Shown here one piece after another: positions 8,220 to 17,490 of a stretch of 64,000 bases of DNA. This DNA is from Hahnella lacustris (GTDB lineage: Bacteria; Pseudomonadota; Gammaproteobacteria; Burkholderiales; Burkholderiaceae_A), in NCBI GenBank assembly GCA_965194655.1, contig OZ239148.1, positions 1,922,001-1,986,000 of the forward strand. Direction: 5' to 3'. Both the position numbers and the translations under genes were made by a program. The notes beneath the pieces were generated by a model. It was not told where the DNA came from. It did no database searches and was given only the letters and a program-made list of their open reading frames with translations. Within the stretch, counting starts at the first letter, position 1, and every line of letters begins with the position of its first letter.

Positions 8220-8292
8220 TTCATTTCTCCTAAAAAGGTTCGGTTCATTTCAGCAAGACCCGTGTGTGGTCTAGCATTCATGCGTACTTCTT

Positions 8293-8319
8293 GATTCGGT
8301 TGAAAGCGAAAATGCTTTA
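8293..8319 (-). promoter_or_regulatory. Sigma-28 promoter of flagellin 2
   Basis: Minus strand: TAAA (8319-8316), 15 bp, ACCGAATC (8300-8293), matching TAAA-N15-GCCGATAA. It lies about 75 bp upstream of the start codon. Confidence 0.75.
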
Positions 8320-8325
8320 GAAAAA

Positions 8326-8742
8326 TTAAGCGCGCTCGTCGACCATGGAGCCTTTAAAAGACTCAATGCTCTTGGCCACACGAATCACCACTTCATGAGG
8401 AATCTGGCGAATGACCTTCCCGGACTCCAGGTCGGTCACGCGAACAATCGATCGATTGAGTGACTCATCAAATGAGAAGCCCAGCGAGCGCTTAGCCACC
8501 GATGCATGCTCATTGAGGGTCTCCAGGGCCTTGTCAAGCTCGGCCTGGAGTTTGGAGAGATTCTTGGCAGCGGTGTGGGCATCACCCAATCCAAGAATGC
8601 CGCCGAGCATCTTGGTCACCCCCTGGGACGGTGCGGAAATGGACGATGGGGTGGGAGATGACGACCCGGAAGATCCAGGTGCCCCTGCGGGTCGGCTCAC
8701 GGCCGAAGCTGCAACTGACATGTATGACTGAATGGCCGACAT
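8326..8742 (-). CDS. flaG: Flagellar protein FlaG
   Basis: 138 aa. A Ser/Pro/Gly-rich N-terminal half (about 15-45) precedes the conserved FlaG domain: a helix (AELDKALETLNEHA) followed by LGFSFDESLNRSIVRVTDLESG and the diagnostic VIRQIP motif near 110-116. FlaG proteins influence filament length in polar flagella, by an unclear mechanism. It sits between fliD and flagellin 2 as in Vibrio and Pseudomonas clusters, and is driven by a textbook sigma-28 promoter overlapping the end of fliD. Confidence 0.93.
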   Translation of the reverse strand: MSAIQSYMSVAASAVSRPAGAPGSSGSSSPTPSSISAPSQGVTKMLGGILGLGDAHTAAKNLSKLQAELDKALETLNEHASVAKRSLGFSFDESLNRSIVRVTDLESGKVIRQIPHEVVIRVAKSIESFKGSMVDERA

Positions 8743-8785
8743 GGTTTTGTTCCGCTAACCCATTGATAATGTTGAAAATACAACG

Positions 8786-8808
8786 AAAACCGAAGGTGAA
8801 AACCTCGG
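8786..8808 (-). terminator. Weak hairpin plus T4 in the flaG leader
   Basis: Minus-strand CCGAGGT, loop TTTC, ACCTTCGG with one bulge, followed by TTTT. It lies 43 bp past the fliD stop but downstream of the flaG promoter, so it could end fliD transcription or attenuate flaG. Short T-run; low confidence. Confidence 0.3.
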
Positions 8809-8819
8809 CTTCAGAAAGA

Positions 8820-8846
8820 TTATCGGTTAGTTGGAACGAAACTTTA
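8820..8846 (-). promoter_or_regulatory. Sigma-28 promoter of flaG
   Basis: Minus strand TAAAGTTT, 11 bp, ACCGATAA: all of the -35 and seven of eight -10 bases match the FliA consensus. It starts within 5 bp of the fliD stop codon. Confidence 0.9.
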
Positions 8847-8850
8847 GCGG

Positions 8851-10263
8851 CTATTTGTTGCTGTACATGGCCGACATATTCTCGAATTGGCTCTTGAGGC
8901 TCTCGCGAAGGCTGGTCATCTGCCCGACCAGACTTTCCATGGCGGCAAACTGCTTGGTGTAGCGGGCCAGAATGCCTTCCATGCGGGTTTCGAGCTTCGC
9001 CAAGTCCTCGTTGTAGCGGGTGACCAGCGTTTCAGCCGTGTTGCTTTGCGTCATGACCACCCCGGTCGGGGACATCAGATCACGCAAACGATTAGACAGA
9101 CTTGCTGAGAGTCCGTACTGGAGTTCGTCGTCGACCACCTTCCGGCCTGCAAGGGCCTCGGCAAGGTCATCAAATTGGGTGGCGACCGCCTCGTCGAAGG
9201 TGTCTGTATCGAGGCTCATCACCCCATCCCGGTCCACGGAAATACCCAGTTGGCGAAAAGTGGACACGGAATCTGTGGCGGTATCGGACTCTCCAAAGAG
9301 CACCGACCGAATCTGCGAGGTCACACTGCGAACCAGGGATTCCCCTGACAAGGACCCACTGTAAACGTCCTCTGGGTCGTCGCTCTTGGGGCCGGTCAGA
9401 ATCTTGAAATCGGAAATCATCTGGTTGTATGAATCAACCAGCGCCTGAACCTTGGACTTCAACGCATCAGAGTCGCGAGCAACCTGAACCAAAATGGAGC
9501 TGCCCGCCGTGGTCTGAGCCAAATCCAATCGCAATCCAGGAATCACATCCGTGAGCTGATTCGTGCTCCGAATCACCGTGACACCATTCACCACCACCTT
9601 AGCGTCGTCGGCCCCAAAGCCTGGAACCGTCGTGAAAGTCATGCCATTGCTTCCGGATAGCGTGAAGTTCTGGTCGGCCCCCTCTTCCCCGCGAACCAGA
9701 ATGACATAGCGCTCGCCTGTACCCTCTGGGTCACCCGTGTCGACCAGCTCAGCAGTCACCCCAGCATTGGCCGCATTGATGGCGGAAACAACCCCCTCGG
9801 GGGTGTCGCTGCCAGCGTCTACGTTGATTGTTGAGGATGCCCCACCGTTGATGCTCAGACTCAAAGTCATGGCTGCAGATGGTGTGTTTAGCGGAGTGGC
9901 GGGTAGTGCAAATCCTGCAGAAATGCTTCGCTGTGCGGCAGCCAATTGCACCACATCGATCTGATGATTGGCCAACGCTGGATTGCCGGTGACGGTGGGC
10001 ACCACCGCAGAACTGTTACTCGCCAGCTTCACACTGGCCAGCTCGTTCTTGGTGTCAAGCGCATCTACGGCCGTTTTGAATCCGGACATAGCCGCCATCA
10101 TGGCCGCATAGCCTGAAATTTTTGCCTCGCTGCGAGCAATCTTGCTCTCAATGAGCTGTTGCTTGGGCGCACGCTCTGCAGCCACCAGGTTCTCGGCCAA
10201 TGACTTGACGTCCACGCCAGAACCGGCGCCGAGGATGTTGACGATGTTGGTGTCGACGGCCAT
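8851..10263 (-). CDS. fliD: Filament cap protein FliD
   Basis: 470 aa, ordinary length. The N-terminal cap domain contains GSGVDVKSLAENLVAAERAPK (about 14-34); the C-terminal domain ends in a coiled coil (RYNEDLAKLETRMEGILARYTKQFAAMESLVGQM). FliD caps the growing filament and folds exported flagellin. Unlike the hook, FlgK and flagellins, it is not enlarged, so a normal-sized cap must work on oversized flagellins. It begins 10 bp after flgL and probably reads through from the flgG-to-flgL operon. Confidence 0.96.
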   Translation of the reverse strand: MAVDTNIVNILGAGSGVDVKSLAENLVAAERAPKQQLIESKIARSEAKISGYAAMMAAMSGFKTAVDALDTKNELASVKLASNSSAVVPTVTGNPALANHQIDVVQLAAAQRSISAGFALPATPLNTPSAAMTLSLSINGGASSTINVDAGSDTPEGVVSAINAANAGVTAELVDTGDPEGTGERYVILVRGEEGADQNFTLSGSNGMTFTTVPGFGADDAKVVVNGVTVIRSTNQLTDVIPGLRLDLAQTTAGSSILVQVARDSDALKSKVQALVDSYNQMISDFKILTGPKSDDPEDVYSGSLSGESLVRSVTSQIRSVLFGESDTATDSVSTFRQLGISVDRDGVMSLDTDTFDEAVATQFDDLAEALAGRKVVDDELQYGLSASLSNRLRDLMSPTGVVMTQSNTAETLVTRYNEDLAKLETRMEGILARYTKQFAAMESLVGQMTSLRESLKSQFENMSAMYSNK

Positions 10264-10273
10264 AACTTAAGGG

Positions 10274-11197
10274 TTATCGGATGTACTCAAACAAATTCAA
10301 GCGGGAGATCTGAGAAAAACTTGCCTGGCTGGCCTCAAGCGCCATCATGCGCTTCTGCATCTCGGTCACCGCCTCTGTGTAGTCCAGGTCTTCGGCCTGG
10401 CTAAGCACCTTTTTGAGCTGCAGCTTGGTCTCATCCAACACAGCACGCTGCCCATCCACCACATTCATGTCTGAGCCCACCTGGGCGAGGCTCATCGCAA
10501 TACCCTGAGACAGAGCGTCCATCTCGGAGAGTCCTCGATCAATTCCAGCTCGGTCTGAGCTGCGCACGGCCTGCACCATATCCTGAATGCTCTTAAAGAA
10601 ACTCACGCCCTGCTCGCTGCCGTCTGGCAGCTCACGGGTCACACGTGAAAAAATCTGGGTGCCGGTTCGGTTGGCGCGTAGCTGTCTCTGGTCCCCCACT
10701 TCTAGTAGGTTCACCGTCTCATCACCCTGATACACAATGTCGCCATTCTCATCGCGACCAAACGCTGGCGTGAACACACGGGCCCCACTAAAGAGGTAGG
10801 CACCATTCACATCTCGAGTGTTTGCGTAAGAGAGCAAGTCTTCCTGAAGGCCCTGCATCTCCACGGCAATCGCGGCGCGGTCGTCTTGGCTGTAGGTGTC
10901 GTTTGAGGCTTGGACCGCCAACTCCTTCAAGCGAGTCAAGACATTGCTCAGGCCATCCAGTGCAATCTCCTCGGCCTTCAGTCGGTTCTCGGCTGTCTTA
11001 ATAGCCCCCTCAAAGCTGGATTGACGGGCAATCACGCTCTTCAATCGTTGAATGGCGGTGGCCTCGTCCGGTGAGTCGGAGGGCGAGAGCACCTTCTTCC
11101 CCGAGGCCAGCTGTGCCTGGGAGGTGGCCAGCTCGGATTGACTGGTGGTCATCTGAGTCACTGCACGGTCAAAGAGATAGCTCGTAGAAATTTTCAT
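10274..11197 (-). CDS. flgL: Hook-filament junction protein FlgL
   Basis: 307 aa, typical size. Starts MKISTSYLFDRAVTQM and keeps the flagellin-like N-terminal helix with SGKKVLSPSDSPDEATAI; the C-terminal helix (YTEAVTEMQKRMMALEASQASFSQISRLNLFEYI) mirrors flagellin D0. FlgL (HAP3) joins the FlgK zone to the filament. It follows flgK after 10 bp, in the same operon. FlgL must match a very large FlgK on one side and giant flagellins on the other while itself unexpanded. Confidence 0.96.
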   Translation of the reverse strand: MKISTSYLFDRAVTQMTTSQSELATSQAQLASGKKVLSPSDSPDEATAIQRLKSVIARQSSFEGAIKTAENRLKAEEIALDGLSNVLTRLKELAVQASNDTYSQDDRAAIAVEMQGLQEDLLSYANTRDVNGAYLFSGARVFTPAFGRDENGDIVYQGDETVNLLEVGDQRQLRANRTGTQIFSRVTRELPDGSEQGVSFFKSIQDMVQAVRSSDRAGIDRGLSEMDALSQGIAMSLAQVGSDMNVVDGQRAVLDETKLQLKKVLSQAEDLDYTEAVTEMQKRMMALEASQASFSQISRLNLFEYIR

Positions 11198-11207
11198 TTA
11201 GTCCTCG

Positions 11208-14200
11208 CTATCGAAGAGCGATGATGGCGTCAAAGAGGGTGCTGGCGGTCTGCATGACCTTGGCCGACGCCTGATAGGCCTGCTGAAATCGAATGAGATC
11301 TGCTGCCTCTTCGTCAAGACTCACGCCTGACACTTTGTCGCGGGCCTGAACCGCCTGGTCGTGGACCACCTCAAGGGCCTTCTGAGCAATGGTGGCCTGA
11401 AAGGCGACGTTACCCACATCTGTGACCACCTCGCTGTACGCCTCTGAGAAGGTCATGCCCTGCCCACCCCCAACCACGCGTTCGTTCTGAAGCATGGAGA
11501 GCCGAACGGCATTCGCATTGCTGCCCAGACCATCCTGGTTGCCGTCTATAAGGAATCGATCACCGGCGACTGGCGGCGTAGAGAAACTGAGAGAGAGACC
11601 CAGATACTCCACAGTCTGACCCGACACATAGTCGCGTGACGAGAGCGTGGAGCCGGAGTTCACATCGCGGATTTGATAGCTGCCATTGGTGGTGAAGACC
11701 ACTTCAAACGGCTGCTCTCTCAAGGCCTCAATGCTGTCGATGGCGCCAGCCTCATAGCTGGCCCCGAGCGTGAAGGACGCCCCCGAATTCTCAGAAGACG
11801 CGAAAACCAGCAAATCCTCTGGCATTTCGCCAATGAGATAGGCCCCTGTCCGAAAGCCAAGCAAAGCCAAATCCGCTGGGCGACCGTTCTCCCCCATGCC
11901 CAGTCGAATCTCGGAGTCAGCTGGCTCACCGCTGGAGCTGACCGTTCGGCTCAGACGAAGACCATCTGCCACCCACTCCTCAGTATCCTCATCGTAGCGG
12001 CGAGTCACCTCCAGGTAGACCCCCTCAAATGGGGTCGCCTCGATGCTCAAGCCAACGCCTGTATTCTCTGCATCCACCAACTCGGGATCCACAACGGGAC
12101 CCTCATGGTAGGGGTAACGCAGCGTGATCGTTCCATCACCATGGTCTACGATGCGACGCAGCGGATCTGCGGTCAGAAATCCGGTGGCCTGAAGGCGCGC
12201 CTTGTAGGCTGCGGCCACCTCGGCCGCCGTATCCCCGGCATCCACATCCACGGAGATGCCCCCGACGGTAATGGTGCCGGCCGTGCTCGCTGCGGTGAAA
12301 GTCAAGGTTTTCTCCTCCCCCTGACCCAGCGCCCCAGGAGCAGCCCGCTCAACCGTGCGTTCCATGAGCACCCCCGTTGAGCCCACATCGGAGAACTCAA
12401 TGTCCTCCGGGTCACCATCGGTTAAAGCATATTGAATGGTGAGCTCACCTGTATTGCTCACCGAGACCGATCGGCCGTTGGTTGCCGTGATGAAGCCGGA
12501 AGCCTCAATCGCATCCGCAACGGATTGAGCAATGTCGACCGGGAGGTCCCCCTGAACCACGGCAGCGGTGATGGTCACAGACCCACCCGAATCCGTTTGC
12601 AAGGTGAGCCGAACGTTTCCACTGTCATCGGCTTGGGAGAAGTAAAGTGTCTGTGTCTCTCCAAGGCCCCACCCAGACTGCCCATAAATCCAATCTGCAA
12701 TGTCCTCTGCGTCCAGTTCGTCACCAGGGCTATGACCCTGCGACGATCCCAATCCCTCTAGAGCCACTCCATTGAGAATCAGATCGCCATCCTCGAGCAC
12801 CTCCCCTCCAACGGGAACGGTGATGTTGATCGCCTCGGAAAGCACACTGGCTGGAAGGGTCGTCACCTCGCCTGCGACGTGATCCACCGTCAAGGGTGCA
12901 AACTCCTGAACACCACCCCGAACTCCATAGAAGAGCTCGAGCCCGCGATAAGCCTCGCCCGCCTCTTTGTTCAGATAGGTAGAGCTGTATTTTGCGTTTG
13001 GGTCAATGCTTGCACCTGCACGACGTGCGTCGTCAATGTATTCACTTCCGGCCTCATTGATGAGCGCAAGGCGCTCATCCTCGGTGAGGATGCGACCCTC
13101 CGCAGCCGCCTGAGACTCAGCCTCTGCAAGACGCGCTTCGGCAAAGTGTCGACCAAGGAGGTGAACCCCTTCTCGGGTGAATACCTGGAGATCCACCACC
13201 TCATCTCCAAAACCGCCCAGATACAGCGCGGTGTCTTGGAATCCAGCGGGGACCACACCCAGCGGAACGGCGGGAACCCGATTGAAGTTCACCACCACAT
13301 CCGTACTATTCAACGCATTGTTGTCGAGGAGTCGGCCATCAGCATCATCGCCGCTCACGCGATCCAACCAGATCTCTCGATCTCGGGTAGGCTCAAGCGC
13401 AGACTCCTGAAGCGTAGCCGAGGCACTACCTGGATTGAATTGGTTATCGATGGTGCGAAAGCGCGCAGCAGCCGCAACCCGCTCGGGCTCGGTGATGGCC
13501 ACGCGTAGTCCGGCGGAAGGGGAATTTCCCACACTGAGCGTGAGAATCTCTTGATCTCGGGGGTTTCCGCTCAGCGTGAGTTGAATGCCGTTGATGTTGA
13601 GCGCGCCACTCCCTCGGGCCACCTCGCCTGTAGAATCGTCCGTCGCCACCCAGAGGCCCCGAGAGACCGACTGATCAATCCGGCCCTCACTGGCGCTACT
13701 CTCGATGGTTAAGGTAAATGCCCCTAAAACGCCACTGCTCACAACCAATCCGCCCGTGGCGCTGGCCTCAACCGATATGCTTCGGCCAAAGGCGCCATCC
13801 TCGGATGCGCCTCCACCACCTTCCAGAAATTGCCTCACCTGGAACAGGACTTCCGACTGCTCTATGGCGGCGCCGTCCAAGAGCGTCTGGCCACTGGTCA
13901 GCCCACCAGACAGCAGGAACGAGGCGCTGCGCCCGTTGAGGGTGACGGAGACTTGATCGCCCACTCGAAAGGTGCCAGACAGACTAAGATTGTTCCTCTG
14001 GCCCGCGTTCTCTTGAAATTCCAGACGAAGATCTCGGGCTGCATACCCTAGATCCGGATTGATCACCGAGGCCTCAAAGAGCACGTCCGAGCTCCCAAAT
14101 GCAGACGTCAAGGCGAACTGAGGGTCAAGTATGAAGAGGTTTCCGCCGGCATTGCCTTCAAGGTCAATGCCCTCGCGGTGAATGGCGTTCACCTCGCGAG

Positions 14201-15113
14201 CGAGCGTGACCGCCAGTTGATCCAATTCAGCGTAACTCGGCTGCAAGAGATTGCTCCGAAAGCCCATGAGCCCCGAGATACTGCCACCGGAGAAACCCAC
14301 GACAGCCTCGGCTCGGGGAGACCCCTGATCCAACGTGAGGGAGACCCGGCCGACATTCGACTCGTCGAACTCAGCGCTCAGCGGACGTGACTCGCTCCCG
14401 ATCACCAGTTGGCCTCGACTTGCAGAGGCCCCGATACTCACATTCACGACGCCGTTATTGGCCTCGGTGACATTGAGCTTCGCCAGCGCAGACATTTCAC
14501 GGAGCAACTGATCGCGCTGGTCCATCAACGCGGGGGGCTGACGCTCCAAGAGCTTCACTTTGGCCAGCTGCCCATTTACGAGCGCGAGCTGTTGCGCCAA
14601 GGTGTTTAAGGAGGAGACCTCGCTCTTGAGAGCCTCTTCCGTCTCCTTGGCCACCAAGCCCAGCTGGCTATTGATGGTCTGGAAGCGCTCGGCCAGCACG
14701 CCGCTTTTGTTCAGAAACTGGGCCCGTAGAATGGAGGACGAGGCATCAGTGGACAGTTGCCGTGCCGCATCGAAGAATTGATCAAATGCTGAAAGCAGCC
14801 CTACGTCCTCACTTCCCATGATGTCCACCACGCGTCCTGCGTAGTTCACCAAGGGGTCTTGGGTGTTCAATTCAGATGCCGCACTTCTCAGGCTGTTCTC
14901 AATGAAGGCGTCATAGAGCCTGCGAACACCCTCCACGTTGACGCCTGTTCCCAGGTAGCTTGTACCGTAGGCACGCGGCGCGTTTTCTGTGAGATTGGTC
15001 TCTTGACGGGTATAGCCCACGCTATCGACGTTGGCAATGTTGTTTGAGACCGTACCCAGGGCACGCTGATAGGCATTGACGGCCGAGCTGGCAATCGAGA
15101 CTAAGTCACTCAC
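11208..15113 (-). CDS. flgK: Hook-filament junction protein FlgK, giant (1301 aa)
   Basis: HAP1. The N-terminus (MSDLVSIASSAVNAYQRALG, VSNNIANVDSVGYTRQ) and about the last 95 residues (ADLIRFQQAYQASAKVMQTASTLFDA) are canonical. Ordinary FlgK is about 550-650 aa; here an insert of roughly 700-850 residues sits between about 350 and 1210. It contains at least two related beta-rich modules (each with a helix of the form A-x3-A-x-GF followed by a strand ending in NTGV or STGV). Its stop overlaps nothing downstream, but its start overlaps the flgJ stop by 4 bp. The frame is intact throughout, so the size is real rather than an assembly fusion. Confidence 0.95.
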   Translation of the reverse strand: MSDLVSIASSAVNAYQRALGTVSNNIANVDSVGYTRQETNLTENAPRAYGTSYLGTGVNVEGVRRLYDAFIENSLRSAASELNTQDPLVNYAGRVVDIMGSEDVGLLSAFDQFFDAARQLSTDASSSILRAQFLNKSGVLAERFQTINSQLGLVAKETEEALKSEVSSLNTLAQQLALVNGQLAKVKLLERQPPALMDQRDQLLREMSALAKLNVTEANNGVVNVSIGASASRGQLVIGSESRPLSAEFDESNVGRVSLTLDQGSPRAEAVVGFSGGSISGLMGFRSNLLQPSYAELDQLAVTLAREVNAIHREGIDLEGNAGGNLFILDPQFALTSAFGSSDVLFEASVINPDLGYAARDLRLEFQENAGQRNNLSLSGTFRVGDQVSVTLNGRSASFLLSGGLTSGQTLLDGAAIEQSEVLFQVRQFLEGGGGASEDGAFGRSISVEASATGGLVVSSGVLGAFTLTIESSASEGRIDQSVSRGLWVATDDSTGEVARGSGALNINGIQLTLSGNPRDQEILTLSVGNSPSAGLRVAITEPERVAAAARFRTIDNQFNPGSASATLQESALEPTRDREIWLDRVSGDDADGRLLDNNALNSTDVVVNFNRVPAVPLGVVPAGFQDTALYLGGFGDEVVDLQVFTREGVHLLGRHFAEARLAEAESQAAAEGRILTEDERLALINEAGSEYIDDARRAGASIDPNAKYSSTYLNKEAGEAYRGLELFYGVRGGVQEFAPLTVDHVAGEVTTLPASVLSEAINITVPVGGEVLEDGDLILNGVALEGLGSSQGHSPGDELDAEDIADWIYGQSGWGLGETQTLYFSQADDSGNVRLTLQTDSGGSVTITAAVVQGDLPVDIAQSVADAIEASGFITATNGRSVSVSNTGELTIQYALTDGDPEDIEFSDVGSTGVLMERTVERAAPGALGQGEEKTLTFTAASTAGTITVGGISVDVDAGDTAAEVAAAYKARLQATGFLTADPLRRIVDHGDGTITLRYPYHEGPVVDPELVDAENTGVGLSIEATPFEGVYLEVTRRYDEDTEEWVADGLRLSRTVSSSGEPADSEIRLGMGENGRPADLALLGFRTGAYLIGEMPEDLLVFASSENSGASFTLGASYEAGAIDSIEALREQPFEVVFTTNGSYQIRDVNSGSTLSSRDYVSGQTVEYLGLSLSFSTPPVAGDRFLIDGNQDGLGSNANAVRLSMLQNERVVGGGQGMTFSEAYSEVVTDVGNVAFQATIAQKALEVVHDQAVQARDKVSGVSLDEEAADLIRFQQAYQASAKVMQTASTLFDAIIALR

Positions 15114-15628
15114 TCAGCACCTCCTTGGGTCTGAGTGGTCTGAACTGTCAGGCGATCACGGTTGATGCCTTGAATGACTGGCCCCTTGGGGAGGGCGTGG
15201 GGGGTGGCCTGCTCGCCTCGCTGCAGCGCCATGCCCTTTTGCTCAGGATTCAAGGGTAAGCCGGGCCCGTGCTTGAGGCCCTTGTTCAATGCGCGCTGCT
15301 CGAGTGCCGCGGAGGCGGGTACCGGCTGATTATTTCGTTCCCAGCTCTTCACCAGGGTTTCAGCCAATCCAATGCCGCCCCGCTTGGACATCTGCTGCGC
15401 AATCTCTTGATCAAAGAGGGCCTCGTAGGTCTTCACCGAGGACGACCCCATGAGGTCTCCATCTTCATTCGAGGCTGTGGCCTCGCGCATGGTCTTCATC
15501 ATGGTCTGAATGAAGAGTGCTTCGAACTGCTGAGCAGCTTTTCGCATGCCCTGGCCCACCTCACTCGGCGCAGCTTTCGCTGCGTCTGCACGCATCTGGC
15601 CCAGCTTGGCGAAGTCCAGGGCGTCCAT
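15110..15628 (-). CDS. flgJ: Rod-binding protein FlgJ, muramidase domain absent
   Basis: 172 aa. Only the N-terminal rod-binding domain is present (AAQQFEALFIQTMMKTMREA, LFDQEIAQQMSKRGGIGLAETLV). Enteric FlgJ (about 310 aa) has a second glucosaminidase domain that opens the cell wall for the rod; it is missing here, and the C-terminus is a short low-complexity tail. The LysM/transglycosylase-like gene at 24051 in the same cluster probably supplies that activity. Start 1 bp from the flgI stop; end overlaps flgK by 4 bp. Confidence 0.93.
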   Translation of the reverse strand: MDALDFAKLGQMRADAAKAAPSEVGQGMRKAAQQFEALFIQTMMKTMREATASNEDGDLMGSSSVKTYEALFDQEIAQQMSKRGGIGLAETLVKSWERNNQPVPASAALEQRALNKGLKHGPGLPLNPEQKGMALQRGEQATPHALPKGPVIQGINRDRLTVQTTQTQGGAE

Positions 15629-16777
15629 TTAGATCACCACCAGCTCGGCGCGCAGGCTGCCCGAAGATTTGAGGGCTTCCAGAATGGCGATCAACGCAGA
15701 CGGCGATGCGCCCACCTGATTCACGGCATCGACAATCTGGCGAAGGTCCACACCCGGCTGAAAGAGGAACATAGGCTTGTTGGGCTCTGTGACCGCCACC
15801 TCGGCGTTCTGCACGGGCGTAGTCTGCCCCTGAGCGAGCGGATTGGGCTGGCTCACCTCATTCGTAGCTGAAACGGTGACAGAGATCGTACCGTGGGCCA
15901 CGGCTGCAGCCGAGACCTTCACGTTTCGGCTGATCACCACCGTACCCGTGCGAGAGTTCACCACCACGCGAGCGGGAGGCTCACCAGGGGTCACATTCAG
16001 GTTCTCCACCATGCTCATGAAGGCCACACGCTGGCTGGTGTCTTGCGGCGCCCGCACGCTCACACTCACGGCATCAAGCGCCTTGGCCGTGCCGTCTCCA
16101 AAGGTCTGGTTCACGGCGCTCACAATGGCGTTCGTGGTGGTGAAATCCGGTTGGTGCACGTTGAGCACCACCACCTCAGCAGAGTCAAAGGAATTGGGGA
16201 CCGTGCGCTCGACACTGGCGCCGCTTGGGATACGCGCAGCGGTGGGGACCCCAATGGTCACCTTCGAACCCGCAGCCTCTTCAGTCACGCCCGTGGCGGT
16301 AAGGGCGCCCTGCGCCAAGGCATAGACTTGTCCATCCACGCCACGAAGGCTCGTCAGAATCAGGCTTCCGCCACGCAGGCTTTTGGCCTTACCCAGGGCG
16401 GAAACGTTCACATCAATGCGCTGACCAGGCTTGGCAAATGCAGGCAGCTCGGCCGTGACCATCACTGCGGCCACGTTCTTAATGTCCAGCTTGCCACCGG
16501 AAGAAGTATCGAAGTCACCCATGGAGCCATCGATGTTCACCCCCAGCCGACCCAGAATAGCCTTCATGCTGCTCGCGGTCACCGACACATCTGCACCATC
16601 GCCGGTGCCTTCGAGGCCAACCACCAATCCATAGCCCAGCAACTGATTGGTGCGCATGCTCGCCACACTGGCGAGGTCTTTAATTCGGTCTGCAGAAGCC
16701 GATACAGGAAGTGAGAGGGTCAAAAGGGCGGCCAGCACCCTGCCCCAGAAACGCTGCATCCAAGTGTTTGTAGACAT
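15629..16777 (-). CDS. flgI: P-ring protein FlgI
   Basis: 382 aa with a signal peptide (about 1-29, ending SASADRI). Family signatures are clear: RIKDLASVASMRTNQLLGYGLVVGLEGTGDG near the mature N-terminus and GRLGVNID, GQRIDVNVSALGKAKSLRGG. FlgI forms the periplasmic P-ring around the rod, with FlgA as chaperone (encoded at 25018). Normal length. In the flgG-H-I-J-K-L operon. Confidence 0.97.
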   Translation of the reverse strand: MSTNTWMQRFWGRVLAALLTLSLPVSASADRIKDLASVASMRTNQLLGYGLVVGLEGTGDGADVSVTASSMKAILGRLGVNIDGSMGDFDTSSGGKLDIKNVAAVMVTAELPAFAKPGQRIDVNVSALGKAKSLRGGSLILTSLRGVDGQVYALAQGALTATGVTEEAAGSKVTIGVPTAARIPSGASVERTVPNSFDSAEVVVLNVHQPDFTTTNAIVSAVNQTFGDGTAKALDAVSVSVRAPQDTSQRVAFMSMVENLNVTPGEPPARVVVNSRTGTVVISRNVKVSAAAVAHGTISVTVSATNEVSQPNPLAQGQTTPVQNAEVAVTEPNKPMFLFQPGVDLRQIVDAVNQVGASPSALIAILEALKSSGSLRAELVVI

Positions 16778-16804
16778 GCGCGTGTCCTTTGGGTCTGAGG
16801 GGCC

Positions 16805-17476
16805 TTAGAAAGGCCAGGCCTTCATCATGAGGTTGGTGGCCCAAGGGGTCTTGCCAGAACTGGCAAGCTCACCTGAGCCGGTGTAGGCAATCTGTGCATT
16901 GGCCAATCTGCGTGAGAGCACCGTACCGTTCGGTGCCACGTCGTCCGAGCGAATGATTCCCGCCACGCGGATGGTCTCGCTGCCCTCCGACAGGTCTAGC
17001 TGTTTTTCTCCGCGTACCACCAGGTTGCCATTGGGCAGGACCTGGGTCACGGTGACGGCAATGGACCCGGTGAGGGTGGCGCGTTGGTCTGCCGTGCCTG
17101 TCGAGTCGCTGCTGATCTCTGAGCCATCCAAGGGCAAGCCGTTGAGCGCCCCCCGAATGGGGAGCTTGGGGGCCAGTGCCCCGAGCACATTGTTCGCAGT
17201 CTCGCGTGAGACCGACTTGTTATTCGTGCGATTCGCCTGCGTGCGCTCGTCGAGCAGCACGGTGATGATGTCGCCCACCTTGTAATCGCGCTTTCGTCCG
17301 AACCAGCTGTCGTTGCGTCCGCCGTTGTAAATGGAACCTGTGGCCAGAGGTGCGGGCTCCGCAGGAATCTGCAGCACGGGCGCAAACTCGTTGGCCGCCA
17401 TTTTGGGCTGAGTGGCGCAGCCTGAAGCCAACAGACTCAACACTGCGAAAACGGTCCGATTCAGGGTCTTCATCAC
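16805..17476 (-). CDS. flgH: L-ring lipoprotein FlgH
   Basis: 223 aa. Lipoprotein signal with lipobox LASG-C (Cys20). Conserved core: SIYNGGRNDSWFGRKRDYKVGD and ITVLLDERTQANRTN, then GEKQLDLSEGSETIRVAGIIR and a C-terminal ANAQIAYTGSG. FlgH forms the outer-membrane L-ring bushing. It lies 15 bp after flgG and 28 bp before flgI. Normal length. Confidence 0.97.
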   Translation of the reverse strand: MMKTLNRTVFAVLSLLASGCATQPKMAANEFAPVLQIPAEPAPLATGSIYNGGRNDSWFGRKRDYKVGDIITVLLDERTQANRTNNKSVSRETANNVLGALAPKLPIRGALNGLPLDGSEISSDSTGTADQRATLTGSIAVTVTQVLPNGNLVVRGEKQLDLSEGSETIRVAGIIRSDDVAPNGTVLSRRLANAQIAYTGSGELASSGKTPWATNLMMKAWPF

Positions 17477-17490
17477 GAGGTCCTTCAGGC

